Shown piece by piece: positions 7,512 through 14,599 of a stretch of DNA of 23,710 nucleotides. Origin of the DNA: Bacteroidaceae bacterium (GTDB lineage: Bacteria > Bacteroidota > Bacteroidia > Bacteroidales > Bacteroidaceae); the NCBI GenBank assembly GCA_028707655.1, contig JAQWAN010000003.1, positions 1-23,710 of the forward strand, read 5' to 3'. The notes below the pieces were generated by a model that worked only from the letters and a program-made list of their open reading frames with translations, made no database searches and was not told where the DNA came from. The position numbers and the translations under genes were made by a program. Numbering within the stretch: the stretch's first letter is position 1; the number at the start of each line of letters is the position of its first letter.

Positions 7512-8456
7512 ATGTCTAAAATGGATTCCATGCTTTATCCTCCTTTTTTACAAAAGGGGGATAAGGTCGTTATAATCACTCCAGCTAGTAAAATTGACAA
7601 ATCGTTATTAGAAGGAGCCAAAACCAAGCTGAAAGCTTGGGGGTTACGTGTGTCCATAAGTCAGCATGCTGCCTCTTCCTGTGGTTGTTACTCGGGTAGT
7701 GTAGCAGAACGTTTATCCGATTTTCAACGCGCCTTAGACGATGTTGAAGTAAAGATGATTCTATGTAGTAGAGGAGGGTATGGAGCCATTCATTTGGTAG
7801 ATAAATTAGATTTCACAGCCTTTACTGCCCATCCTAAATGGTTAGTTGGTTTTAGTGATATCACCCTCTTACATCAACTCTTTCAGCAAAAAGGGTTTGT
7901 ATCCATTCACTCTTTTATGGCACATCATCTTTCTGTAGAAAAGGCCGATGACCCCTGTACCATGGCTTTGCACAATCTCCTTTTAGATGGCGATTTACCC
8001 CATTACACCTTTAAAGGTCACTCCCTCAATTGTAGTGGTTCTGCCACCGGTATATTACGCGGTGGAAATTTAGCTGTTATGAATGGGATGCGTGCTACGC
8101 CCTATGATATAGTGGCAGATGGTACCATTCTTTTCTTGGAAGATGTAGGCGAGTGCCCCTATCATATTGACCGGATGATGCATAATCTACGCATCAGTGG
8201 TGTTTTATCGAAACTCTCCGGATTGATAATTGGTCAATTTACCCAGTATGAGGAAGACCCCTCGTTGGGTGCTACGGTGTACGATTTGATTTACCAGATG
8301 GTTAAACCCTATTATTATCCCGTTTGTTTTGATTTCCCAATAGGTCATGTACCAGAAAATTACCCCTTAATATGTGGTTCCACCATATCTTTAGAGGTGC
8401 AAAAAAACAGGGTGCAATTAACAACGCATCGGCCAATAGATAAAGAAACAGAATAG
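7512..8456 (+). CDS. ldcA: LD-carboxypeptidase, peptidase family S66 (LdcA-like)
   Basis: Cleaves the terminal D-Ala from tetrapeptide stems (L-D bond) during murein recycling, in the cytoplasm. The 314-aa length and all key motifs fit family S66: SRGGYG at residues 86-91, the nucleophile Ser115 in GFSDIT, RGGNL at 183-187, Glu210 in FLEDVGE, and His279 in FPIGHVPENYP. Ser-Glu-His is the known S66 catalytic triad. No signal peptide is seen. Possible starts are M1, M4 or M7; the first gives 11 bp spacing from the regulator gene. It sits between the Lrp-type regulator and the glutaminyl-cyclase-like lipoprotein. Confidence 0.93.
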   Translation: MSKMDSMLYPPFLQKGDKVVIITPASKIDKSLLEGAKTKLKAWGLRVSISQHAASSCGCYSGSVAERLSDFQRALDDVEVKMILCSRGGYGAIHLVDKLDFTAFTAHPKWLVGFSDITLLHQLFQQKGFVSIHSFMAHHLSVEKADDPCTMALHNLLLDGDLPHYTFKGHSLNCSGSATGILRGGNLAVMNGMRATPYDIVADGTILFLEDVGECPYHIDRMMHNLRISGVLSKLSGLIIGQFTQYEEDPSLGATVYDLIYQMVKPYYYPVCFDFPIGHVPENYPLICGSTISLEVQKNRVQLTTHRPIDKETE

Positions 8457-8472
8457 GTAAAAAGCAAAAAAT

Positions 8473-9468
8473 ATGGCAAAGATAAAAAGTTTACTTCTCG
8501 TTTTTATGGTGTTATTTTCGGTTAGTTGTAAAATGAAAAGCCAGAAACCCACAGCTGTATCTACATCCGTAAAGGAGATAACCCCTCCCTTGTTTAATGC
8601 AGATAGTGCCTATCATTTTGTGGCACAGCAAGTAGACTTTGGTTCTCGTGTACCCAATAGCAAGGCACATCAAGCTTGTGGCGATTATTTAGTAGACCAA
8701 CTAACCAAGTATGGTGCTAAAGTATATCAGCAGAAAGATGTTGTGATGGGTTATGATGGTAAACAGCTCCAGATGCGAAACATCATTGGTTCATATAACG
8801 ATAAGAGCTTCAAACGGGTACTATTAGCTGCACATTGGGACACTCGTCCATGGGCAGACAACGACCCTAACCCTGCTAATCATCACACCCCTATCTTAGG
8901 TGCAAACGATGGAGCCAGTGGCGTAGGATTGCTCCTAGAGGTTGCTCGCCTACTGCAGTTGCAACAACCCAACATAGGTATAGATATTATTTTCTTTGAT
9001 TTAGAAGATTATGGTACACCTCAGTTTGCTGAAGGTCCCGACCAAGAAAACACCTGGTGTCTTGGTTCACAATATTGGGCCAATCACCCCCATAAAGAGA
9101 ATTACAATGCCCGTTACGGTATATTGTTAGATATGGTAGGAGGTAAAAATGCCACCTTCTTTAAAGAGGGTATCTCCGTAGAGAAGGCTCCAGGCGTTGT
9201 AGATAAGGTTTGGTCCATAGCTGAGTCATTAGGCCATGGCGCTTTTTTTGTCAACCGATTGGGGAGTTATGTAACCGACGATCATCTCTATGTTAACCAG
9301 TTGGCTAACATACCCTGTATAGATGTTATCGCCTACGAGGAGCATAATCAACAATCCTCTTTTGGTTCTTTTTGGCATACCTTAAACGACAACATGGATG
9401 TAATAGATAAATCAACATTAAAGGCTGTAGGAGAAACCATAACAGCTGTTATATATAAAGAAAAGTAG
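8473..9468 (+). CDS. M28-family zinc lipoprotein, probable type II glutaminyl-peptide cyclotransferase
   Basis: A 331-aa exported protein with a lipoprotein signal ending FSVSC (Cys19). The M28 fold shows AAHWDTRPW at 119-127, Asp146 in GANDGASG, the Glu178-Asp179 pair in FFDLEDYG, Asp220 in LLDMVG, and Trp301-His302 in FWHTLNDN. The WHT(L/M)xDN ending and the acidic pair follow the animal-type glutaminyl cyclases rather than ordinary M28 aminopeptidases. Bacteroidota such as Porphyromonas are known to carry a QC of this type that converts N-terminal Gln, exposed after signal-peptidase cleavage, to pyroglutamate. Such activity here is inferred; an aminopeptidase remains possible. Its stop codon is 2 bp from the sufE start. 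Confidence 0.85.
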   Translation: MAKIKSLLLVFMVLFSVSCKMKSQKPTAVSTSVKEITPPLFNADSAYHFVAQQVDFGSRVPNSKAHQACGDYLVDQLTKYGAKVYQQKDVVMGYDGKQLQMRNIIGSYNDKSFKRVLLAAHWDTRPWADNDPNPANHHTPILGANDGASGVGLLLEVARLLQLQQPNIGIDIIFFDLEDYGTPQFAEGPDQENTWCLGSQYWANHPHKENYNARYGILLDMVGGKNATFFKEGISVEKAPGVVDKVWSIAESLGHGAFFVNRLGSYVTDDHLYVNQLANIPCIDVIAYEEHNQQSSFGSFWHTLNDNMDVIDKSTLKAVGETITAVIYKEK

Positions 9469-9470
9469 AA

Positions 9471-9896
9471 ATGACAATTAACGAAGCACAAGATATAGTT
9501 ATCGAAGATTTCAGTGAATTAGAAGACTGGATGGATAAATATCAGTTATTGATCGATTTAGGAAGCGATCAATTACCATTAGATGAGAAATATAAGATTA
9601 ATGCTAATTTAATTGAAGGCTGTCAGAGTCGTGTATGGTTACATGCTGAGATGCAGGGAGATAAATTAGTCTTTAGTGCAGAGAGTGATGCCGTTATTGT
9701 AAAGGGTATCATTGCTTTGTTGATACAAGTAATATCGGGTCATACCCCAGAAGAGATATTAGCAAGCGACCTTTATTTTATTAAAGAGGTAGGTTTGACC
9801 GAGCATCTTTCGCCTACGCGTAGTAATGGTTTACTCTCAATGGTAAAGCAGATTCGTATGTATGCGTTGGCTTATCAAGCTAAACAACAAAAATAA
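9471..9896 (+). CDS. sufE: SufE-like cysteine desulfuration protein
   Basis: Accepts persulfide sulfur from the cysteine desulfurase SufS and passes it to the SUF scaffold for Fe-S cluster assembly. The 141-aa protein matches SufE from end to end: DEKYKINANLIEGCQSRVWL with the sulfur-accepting Cys51 on its loop, then DAVIVKGIIALLIQVISGHTPEEI and the C-terminal LSPTRSNGLLSMVKQIR. It follows the glutaminyl-cyclase-like gene by 2 bp, so translation is probably coupled. It ends at a strong bidirectional terminator. No other suf genes are in the window. Confidence 0.95.
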   Translation: MTINEAQDIVIEDFSELEDWMDKYQLLIDLGSDQLPLDEKYKINANLIEGCQSRVWLHAEMQGDKLVFSAESDAVIVKGIIALLIQVISGHTPEEILASDLYFIKEVGLTEHLSPTRSNGLLSMVKQIRMYALAYQAKQQK

Positions 9897-9907
9897 GTAA
9901 ACGTTCT

Positions 9908-9949
9908 AAAAAAAAGCGCGCATAGTAAATACTATGCGCGCTTTTTTTT
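9908..9949. terminator. Bidirectional terminator between convergent sufE and manC
   Basis: GCGCGCATAGTA and TACTATGCGCGC form a perfect 12-bp dyad around AA. It is flanked by an A-tract (9908-9915) and a T-tract (9942-9949), so it can end transcription in both directions. It sits in the 68-bp gap between the two convergent genes. Confidence 0.93.
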
Positions 9950-9964
9950 GGGGGAGATTATAGT

Positions 9965-11047
9965 TTAGATATATTCATTTCCAAGTTTGTCTTTTGTATC
10001 GCTTACAAACTGACGAATTGCTTTTTCGTCATCTTTTTTGCAGATGAGCAACACGTTTTTCGATTCAGCAATTAGATATCCCTCTAGTCCTTTCACCACG
10101 GCTAGTTTGTTTTCTGGCACCGCAATAATATTATCCTTGCAATCGTATAATAAAGCAGGACATCTTACCACCGCATTGTTCTCCTCATCTTTAGGATAGA
10201 GTTCATGCAACGAGCTCCATGTACCTAAATCGGACCAGCCAAAGTCGCCAAGTAAAACAAAAGCATTATCCGCCTTTTCCATCACGCCAAAGTCGATAGA
10301 GACACTAGGGCAAGAGGTAAAATGGTCAGCGATATAGGCCGCCTCACGCGGTGTGTTGTACACCGTTGGGTCAATGCTTAGATGATCCGTTACGTTGGGT
10401 AAGAACTGCTCAAAAGCAGCGAGAATCGTTTTTACATTCCATATAAACAACCCAGAGTTCCAATAAAATTCGCCACTCTCCACAAAAACCTTAGCAAGTT
10501 CTAGTTGTGGCTTTTCGGTAAAGGTTTTTACCTTATGGAAATCCTCACTCACCTCATCATCAATCTGTATATAGCCATAGCCCGTTTCAGGACGATTAGG
10601 CGTGATACCAAGTGTTACGAGTTTATCTGAATGAGAAACAAAGTCTAGACTCTTTTGTATAGCTTTTAAGAATTCCTCCTCTTTAAGGATAAGATGGTCA
10701 GAGGGAGCCACCACGATGTTCGCTTTCGGGTCAATGGCTTGGATATGATAAGAAGCCCAAGCAATACATGGCGCTGTGTTTCGTCTATCTGGTTCTAATA
10801 AAATTTGTTCCTCTTTTAAATCTGGCAGTTGTTGCTGGATAAGATGGGCATATTTTTCGTTTGTAACAATGAAGATGTGTTCTATAGGGATTATTTTACT
10901 GAAGCGGTCTACCGTTTGTTGTAATAAAGAGCGTCCCGTTCCAAAAAAATCAAGAAATTGTTTTGGAAGAGATGTTCGGCTAAAAGGCCAAAAACGACTA
11001 CCGACGCCTCCACCCATGATGACGCAATAATGATGGCTATCTTTCAT
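9965..11047 (-). CDS. manC: Mannose-1-phosphate guanylyltransferase (single-domain)
   Basis: Forms GDP-mannose from GTP and mannose-1-phosphate, the precursor for mannosyl and GDP-fucose-derived glycans. The 360-aa nucleotidyltransferase carries the signature GGGVGSRFWPFSR at residues 12-24 and PKQF at 28-31, the APSDH metal/nucleotide motif, GYGYIQ, FTEKP, the sugar-binding FYWNSGLFIW, and FGVMEKA. The C-terminal phosphomannose isomerase domain of bifunctional ManC/AlgA enzymes is absent, so only the transferase step is encoded here. It is a lone minus-strand gene, convergent with sufE. A link to the mannose-related locus about 3.5 kb away is not implied by arrangement. Confidence 0.93.
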   Translation of the reverse strand: MKDSHHYCVIMGGGVGSRFWPFSRTSLPKQFLDFFGTGRSLLQQTVDRFSKIIPIEHIFIVTNEKYAHLIQQQLPDLKEEQILLEPDRRNTAPCIAWASYHIQAIDPKANIVVAPSDHLILKEEEFLKAIQKSLDFVSHSDKLVTLGITPNRPETGYGYIQIDDEVSEDFHKVKTFTEKPQLELAKVFVESGEFYWNSGLFIWNVKTILAAFEQFLPNVTDHLSIDPTVYNTPREAAYIADHFTSCPSVSIDFGVMEKADNAFVLLGDFGWSDLGTWSSLHELYPKDEENNAVVRCPALLYDCKDNIIAVPENKLAVVKGLEGYLIAESKNVLLICKKDDEKAIRQFVSDTKDKLGNEYI

Positions 11048-11205
11048 GATATTTTGATTTTAGATGTTTGCTGCTAAGATACAGTATATTTTAATAAGTT
11101 AGAAATTGCACCCTATTATTTTTTGCAGATTCTATTTTTCTTTTCTTGCATCGTTTGGTTTCTCTTTTTTTTTAGCGGACTTTCTCTTTTTTTTAGCTGT
11201 AAATA

Positions 11206-11235
11206 TTGCAAAGATTAAAAAAACATGTATCTTTG
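11206..11235 (+). promoter_or_regulatory. Promoter of the tRNA-Leu gene
   Basis: TTG (11206-11208), 19 bp, then TATCTTTG (11228-11235): a textbook Bacteroidota sigma-ABfr promoter. It ends 13 bp before the first base of the tRNA. Confidence 0.85.
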
Positions 11236-11248
11236 CAACCGCAATTAA

Positions 11249-11332
11249 GCCCAGATGGCGGAATTGGTAGACGCGCTGGTCTCAAACACCAGTGGATTCA
11301 CTTCCATCCCGGTTCGATCCCGGGTCTGGGTA
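11249..11332 (+). tRNA. tRNA-Leu (anticodon CAA)
   Basis: An 84-nt class II tRNA. The acceptor stem is GCCCAGA with TCTGGGT (G1-U72 wobble) and discriminator A73. The anticodon stem is CTGGT/ACCAG around loop CTCAAAC, with anticodon CAA at 11283-11285, reading UUG. There is a long variable arm (TGGA/TCCA) and the T arm CCCGG-TTCGATC-CCGGG. CCA is not encoded, so it must be added after transcription. Confidence 0.97.
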
Positions 11333-11340
11333 CTTGTAAA

Positions 11341-11372
11341 GCCTCGTAATCAATGATTACGAGGCTTTTTTT
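11341..11372 (+). terminator. Rho-independent terminator after tRNA-Leu
   Basis: GCCTCGTAATC and GATTACGAGGC form a perfect 11-bp stem with loop AAT, followed by seven T residues. It starts 8 bp after the tRNA. Its minus-strand side has only a short T-run, so it would be weak for the convergent gene downstream. Confidence 0.95.
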
Positions 11373-11433
11373 ATTCCTATATTGCGAAACAATGAATTTT
11401 TACTCCTTTAATATCGCGCTGTTAGAAGTGTAT

Positions 11434-12867
11434 TTAAATCACTCTAAGTTTCGTAGCTCTATCCCCTTTTCCCTTTTTGTCTGGTTCGGTATAAAATTTC
11501 ACCCTTGTTCCCTCTCGGAGTAAATTGTATATCTGTTTATTGGAATGCACAAAAAAGAAAACCTCTCCACCAATATCTTTGGTGATAAAGCCAGCAGTAC
11601 CCTCTTCAGTGGGTGGTAGCAGTTTTTTGATTATGCCCGTGTACTCCACAGGTTTAGTGCTCTGTGTTGTTTTTTTTGATTTCTTATTTGGGTCAATCTT
11701 GTACCAAAAGATGGATAATTCAGTCAATAACGCTTTTTTGTTGGAGAGCTTATACACCGAAATGCCCTGAGATGCATTCCTTTTTTGTTCTAGTTCTGCT
11801 GGTATTTCCCATTGGTTTTCCTCTCGAATGAGGTGCGCTAACAGATAATGTTGACCAGCTAACTTGCTTTCTCCCTTTTCATCCAGCAGCTTGGACAGTA
11901 GTTCAATTAGTTCTACCTTAAGTTCTAGATTACCATAGGTACTGATGCCCAACATGGCTTGTGCGTATGCTTTCTCTAGCTCCCCCTGTTCTAGATAGAG
12001 CTCTGCTACTACCTTGCGGATAAACCAATCACGCTTCATCTTTAGCATCTCCTCTAGTTCGTCAATGGCAGCTTCTGTGTTTTCCATCTCTTTTTTACAC
12101 CAAGCGATGTGCTCTGTGAAGCGTAGGTCGTAGCCTTGATGAAACACCTTGAAATGCGCTAAGGCTCTCTTTGAGATGTCGTAGCAGCTCGCATAGTTAG
12201 CTGTTTCAAATAACGCTTTCGATAGATAGGCGTACCACTCTTCGCGTGTAGAAGCCATCTTTATCTCTTTTCGTTCCTCTTTTCGCTTCACTTTAACCGT
12301 TACTATGTTGGTGCTTAGCTTTTCAGGGTCTATAGCCTCGCAGAAATGGACAACGAAAGCCCAATCTGGTACACTTTTTTGCTTTTCTGTTTTTAGCACA
12401 ATCTTTATCAGAAACTCCATCAATTTGCAGGACCATTCCGATGAGAAGCGCAATAAGAGGGGAATAATCTCTTCCGTTTTACTCGCCAAGTCTTCAGTGT
12501 TAAACTCGGCATCTGCATCCAGAGATTCCGCAAGGTCTTCCAATGTAACATGTGTCGTTTTGCTTGCATACTGCTTATGAATGCTCTTATAATGGTCATA
12601 GATTAACCATCCATAGGCTAGTAACACGTTTTCTGGTGTCTGTTCGTTTATCTGGATATTGTATTGTTGTAAAAAGCAGTAACCATTCTCTAGATGAGCT
12701 GCGTAGCGAAAGCAGTGAAGCATATCACATACAAGCGTTGACTGCTCTCCAATCTGTTGTATAGTAAAATCGGAGTGGTTTGCTCGGAAATAATCGAGTG
12801 CTTCTTGATAGTTCTTCTCTTTTTGTAAAGAGGCTATTTTTTCGCTAAAGCTGTAAATTGTTGCCAT
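11434..12867 (-). CDS. Uncharacterised helical-repeat protein with C-terminal cold-shock-like domain
   Basis: I do not recognise this as a named family. With the ATG at 12867 it is 477 aa; an ATG at 12945 would add 26 residues of low-similarity sequence, and the internal start (MATIYSFSEKI) is preceded by the A-rich leader common in this group. Most of the protein is amphipathic helices in TPR-like pairs, for example ALFETANYASCYDISKRALA and LYLEQGELEKAYAQAMLGIS. The last 65 or so residues (GIIKKLLPPTEEGTAGFITK, then EVFFFVHSN and GTRVKFY) follow the cold-shock/OB pattern GxIKxL...GFIxxxxGxxxFFHxS, suggesting nucleic-acid binding. No signal peptide or membrane segment is seen. An RNA-linked role is inference only. 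Confidence 0.8.
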   Translation of the reverse strand: MATIYSFSEKIASLQKEKNYQEALDYFRANHSDFTIQQIGEQSTLVCDMLHCFRYAAHLENGYCFLQQYNIQINEQTPENVLLAYGWLIYDHYKSIHKQYASKTTHVTLEDLAESLDADAEFNTEDLASKTEEIIPLLLRFSSEWSCKLMEFLIKIVLKTEKQKSVPDWAFVVHFCEAIDPEKLSTNIVTVKVKRKEERKEIKMASTREEWYAYLSKALFETANYASCYDISKRALAHFKVFHQGYDLRFTEHIAWCKKEMENTEAAIDELEEMLKMKRDWFIRKVVAELYLEQGELEKAYAQAMLGISTYGNLELKVELIELLSKLLDEKGESKLAGQHYLLAHLIREENQWEIPAELEQKRNASQGISVYKLSNKKALLTELSIFWYKIDPNKKSKKTTQSTKPVEYTGIIKKLLPPTEEGTAGFITKDIGGEVFFFVHSNKQIYNLLREGTRVKFYTEPDKKGKGDRATKLRVI

Positions 12868-12962
12868 CGTTTTCTTATTTGTAAGGGGAAAGTTGGTTGT
12901 ATTCTCTAAAAATCGGTGCGCTGTGTTGGTGGACCAAAGGGCCATTCATAGCGACGACTGGA

Positions 12963-12970
12963 CAAAGATA
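12963..12970 (-). promoter_or_regulatory. -7 element for the cold-shock-domain gene
   Basis: The minus strand reads TATCTTTG, a match to TAnnTTTG. Transcription would begin near 12956, giving about a 90-nt leader to the preferred ATG (12867) and only about 10 nt to the upstream ATG (12945), which favours the internal start. No good -33 is visible. Confidence 0.4.
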
Positions 12971-13018
12971 TGCTTTCTTTGTAAGTAATAAGCTTTTTAG
13001 CACTTGGAAAGCGTGCAA

Positions 13019-14119
13019 CTATTGCTGTTCTTCTCTCCCTTTATCTTTGCTTGTAAAAAGCTGATCACCGCTTACACGTACTTTAACAAAACTATCTGGA
13101 TACTTATCGTTGATAAAATCGATCAGTTTTTCTCGCAGTTTAACCTGTAAATCCCAATTTAGAGAGGCGTCGCGACTGCTCACCAATACTCTCAACTCTT
13201 TGTATCGCTCTTTGGTGTCGGTTACTTGAACGTTTGCCACCCGTTTATCCCATAGTGCTTCGTTCTCAAGTAGTAGCTGTAGTTGCGCTCTGAGCGCCTC
13301 TACGGGAAACGCATAGTCCACATATAGAAAGATGCTACCCAGTATGTTAGAGGTGTTTCTTGTCCAGTTTTGAAATGGATGTTCTATGAAATAGCTCACC
13401 GGAAGAATCAATCGTCTTTCGTTCCATATTTTTACCACCACATAGGTTAATGTAATCTCTTCGATGCGTCCCCATTGCTCCTCTACAATCACCACATCGT
13501 CTAGTCGGATGGGCTGGGCAATGGCTATTTGTATGCCGGCCAAGATGGTTGCCAGACTCTTTTGTGCAGCAAAACCAACAATGATACCAGCTATACCAGC
13601 CGAGGTTAAAAGGCTGATTCCGATAGACCGGACCGATTCGAATGCCATGAGGCAGAAGGAGATGGTTACAATGGTGATGATGGCAATAAAAATATTCTCA
13701 AAGATTTTCAATTTGGTGAAATTCTTGCGAGCATTTAGGTTGTTCTCTACCGTTAGGTCGAGCCTATTGAGATAGTAGTAGAACAAAGCTCTTACTATTT
13801 TGGTTAATAACCATCCCACCGTTAGTATCAGTAGGATATTATTAATTTTTATCACTAGACGGAAACCGGCTATCTCAGAGATAAATGAGTAGCTAAAGAT
13901 TTTAAACAAAATCCATAGCAAGAGCCACAAAACAGGGATTTTCAAGATATCAATGATGAAATCGTCCACTTTGCTTTTGGTGATTGCAGCTTTTTTCTTG
14001 AGTAGTCGAATGGTTTGTCGATAGACTATAAAGGTGATGACAACAGAAAGGATAAATAGGAGGACACCCAATAAAATTCGGTAGACATCTTGCTGTAGTA
14101 ATTTTTCGATTGTATCCAT
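13019..14119 (-). CDS. Small-conductance mechanosensitive channel (MscS family)
   Basis: An inner-membrane channel that opens when membrane tension rises, releasing solutes during hypo-osmotic shock. The 366-aa protein has about five membrane segments (near residues 14-34, 61-80, 93-113, 143-162 and 167-205). The last is the pore helix, rich in Gly and Ala (GIAGIIVGFAAQKSLATILA), followed by the family beta-domain motif PIRLDDVVIVEEQWGRIEEI, then LPVSYFIEHPFQNWTR. The C-terminal cytoplasmic domain extends to EEQQ. It is longer than E. coli MscS (286 aa) because of extra N-terminal membrane helices. It lies about 70 bp upstream of the helical-repeat gene on the same strand, though that gene has its own -7 element. 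Confidence 0.93.
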   Translation of the reverse strand: MDTIEKLLQQDVYRILLGVLLFILSVVITFIVYRQTIRLLKKKAAITKSKVDDFIIDILKIPVLWLLLWILFKIFSYSFISEIAGFRLVIKINNILLILTVGWLLTKIVRALFYYYLNRLDLTVENNLNARKNFTKLKIFENIFIAIITIVTISFCLMAFESVRSIGISLLTSAGIAGIIVGFAAQKSLATILAGIQIAIAQPIRLDDVVIVEEQWGRIEEITLTYVVVKIWNERRLILPVSYFIEHPFQNWTRNTSNILGSIFLYVDYAFPVEALRAQLQLLLENEALWDKRVANVQVTDTKERYKELRVLVSSRDASLNWDLQVKLREKLIDFINDKYPDSFVKVRVSGDQLFTSKDKGREEQQ

Positions 14120-14307
14120 AGTATAGTAATTTAGTTATCCATTTTTCTTATAAACGTATCTCTCTAAAAAAAGAACGTTCTAGTACGCTCTGCTTTTGCT
14201 AAAGTACGGCTTATTTTTTAAGTTTCATACGATATGTGGTTTTTATTAAAGCATCTATCTTTTTTAATGTCCCTTTTTTTTATGTTTACTATTGCTTTCT
14301 GCTCATC

Positions 14308-14391
14308 TGGTAGTCACGGTGAACCGTATTGGTAGTCGTGGTGAACCATATTGGTAGTCATGGTGAACCGTATTGGTAGTCACGACTACCA
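14308..14391. repeat. Tandem array of three 22-bp repeats plus an 18-bp closing dyad
   Basis: Units at 14308-14329, 14330-14351 and 14352-14373 each read TGGTAGTC, two variable bases, GGTGAACC, one variable base, TAT. A fourth, partial unit at 14374-14391 becomes the inverted repeat TGGTAGTC-AC-GACTACCA. Each full unit holds a 12-bp dyad centred on GA: ACGGTGAACCGT, GTGGTGAACCAT and ATGGTGAACCGT, where differences fall at paired positions and keep pairing or wobble. The array ends 147 bp before the -33 of the sigma promoter. It is not a CRISPR array, as there are no spacers. Function unknown; a regulator binding array is the simplest reading. Confidence 0.92.
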
Positions 14392-14538
14392 GGTTAAATA
14401 GCTGTTGTATCTTTTGTCGATTTTTACTTTTTTTCTTCTCTTTGTACCGCCTTTGTTGTTAAGATGTAATAAGACTTGTTATGAAAAATAAGTTCTGACG
14501 TTCGTATAGTTCAATTGGAAACGATATATTTGCATTGT

Positions 14539-14588
14539 TTTGCAAATATGTAGTTGATTACAATATATTTGCGCTTAAATCTACATAT
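14539..14588 (+). promoter_or_regulatory. Promoter of the ECF sigma-fecR genes, framed by inverted repeats
   Basis: TTTG (14539-14542), 21 bp, TATATTTG (14564-14571) matches the Bacteroidota promoter consensus and would start transcription about 20 bp before the ATG at 14600. The dyad TTTGCA/TGCAAA (14529-14546) overlaps the -33. ATATGTAG (14546-14553) and CTACATAT (14581-14588) flank the -7. A second TATATTTG at 14525 has no -33 partner. Confidence 0.75.
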
Positions 14589-14599
14589 AGCAACACGTC

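Larger units (their letters stand above)
14120..14599. other. 480-bp gene-free regulatory region between mscS and the ECF sigma gene
   Basis: No credible open reading frame on either strand. Contents from left to right: an AT-rich leader of divergent mscS including the palindrome AGAACGTTCT (14172-14181), T-rich sequence, the 22-bp tandem repeats at 14308-14391, a pyrimidine-rich spacer, and the sigma promoter with its flanking inverted repeats (14525-14588). It is the boundary between housekeeping genes and the polysaccharide utilisation locus. Confidence 0.8.

Noticed and set aside
11249..11372. tRNA-Leu 3' end as an attachment site of an integrated element
   Set aside because: No repeated copy of the tRNA 3' end and no integrase in the window; a normal terminator follows.
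14131..14144. TTATCCATT as a DnaA box in the mscS leader
   Set aside because: Only 7 of 9 matches and no cluster of further boxes, so no origin can be placed here.
14172..14181. AGAACGTTCT palindrome upstream of mscS as an SOS/LexA box
   Set aside because: Spacing does not fit known LexA box forms, and no SOS gene is next to it.
14308..14391. Repeat array as a CRISPR
   Set aside because: Units are directly adjacent with no spacers, and no cas genes are present.
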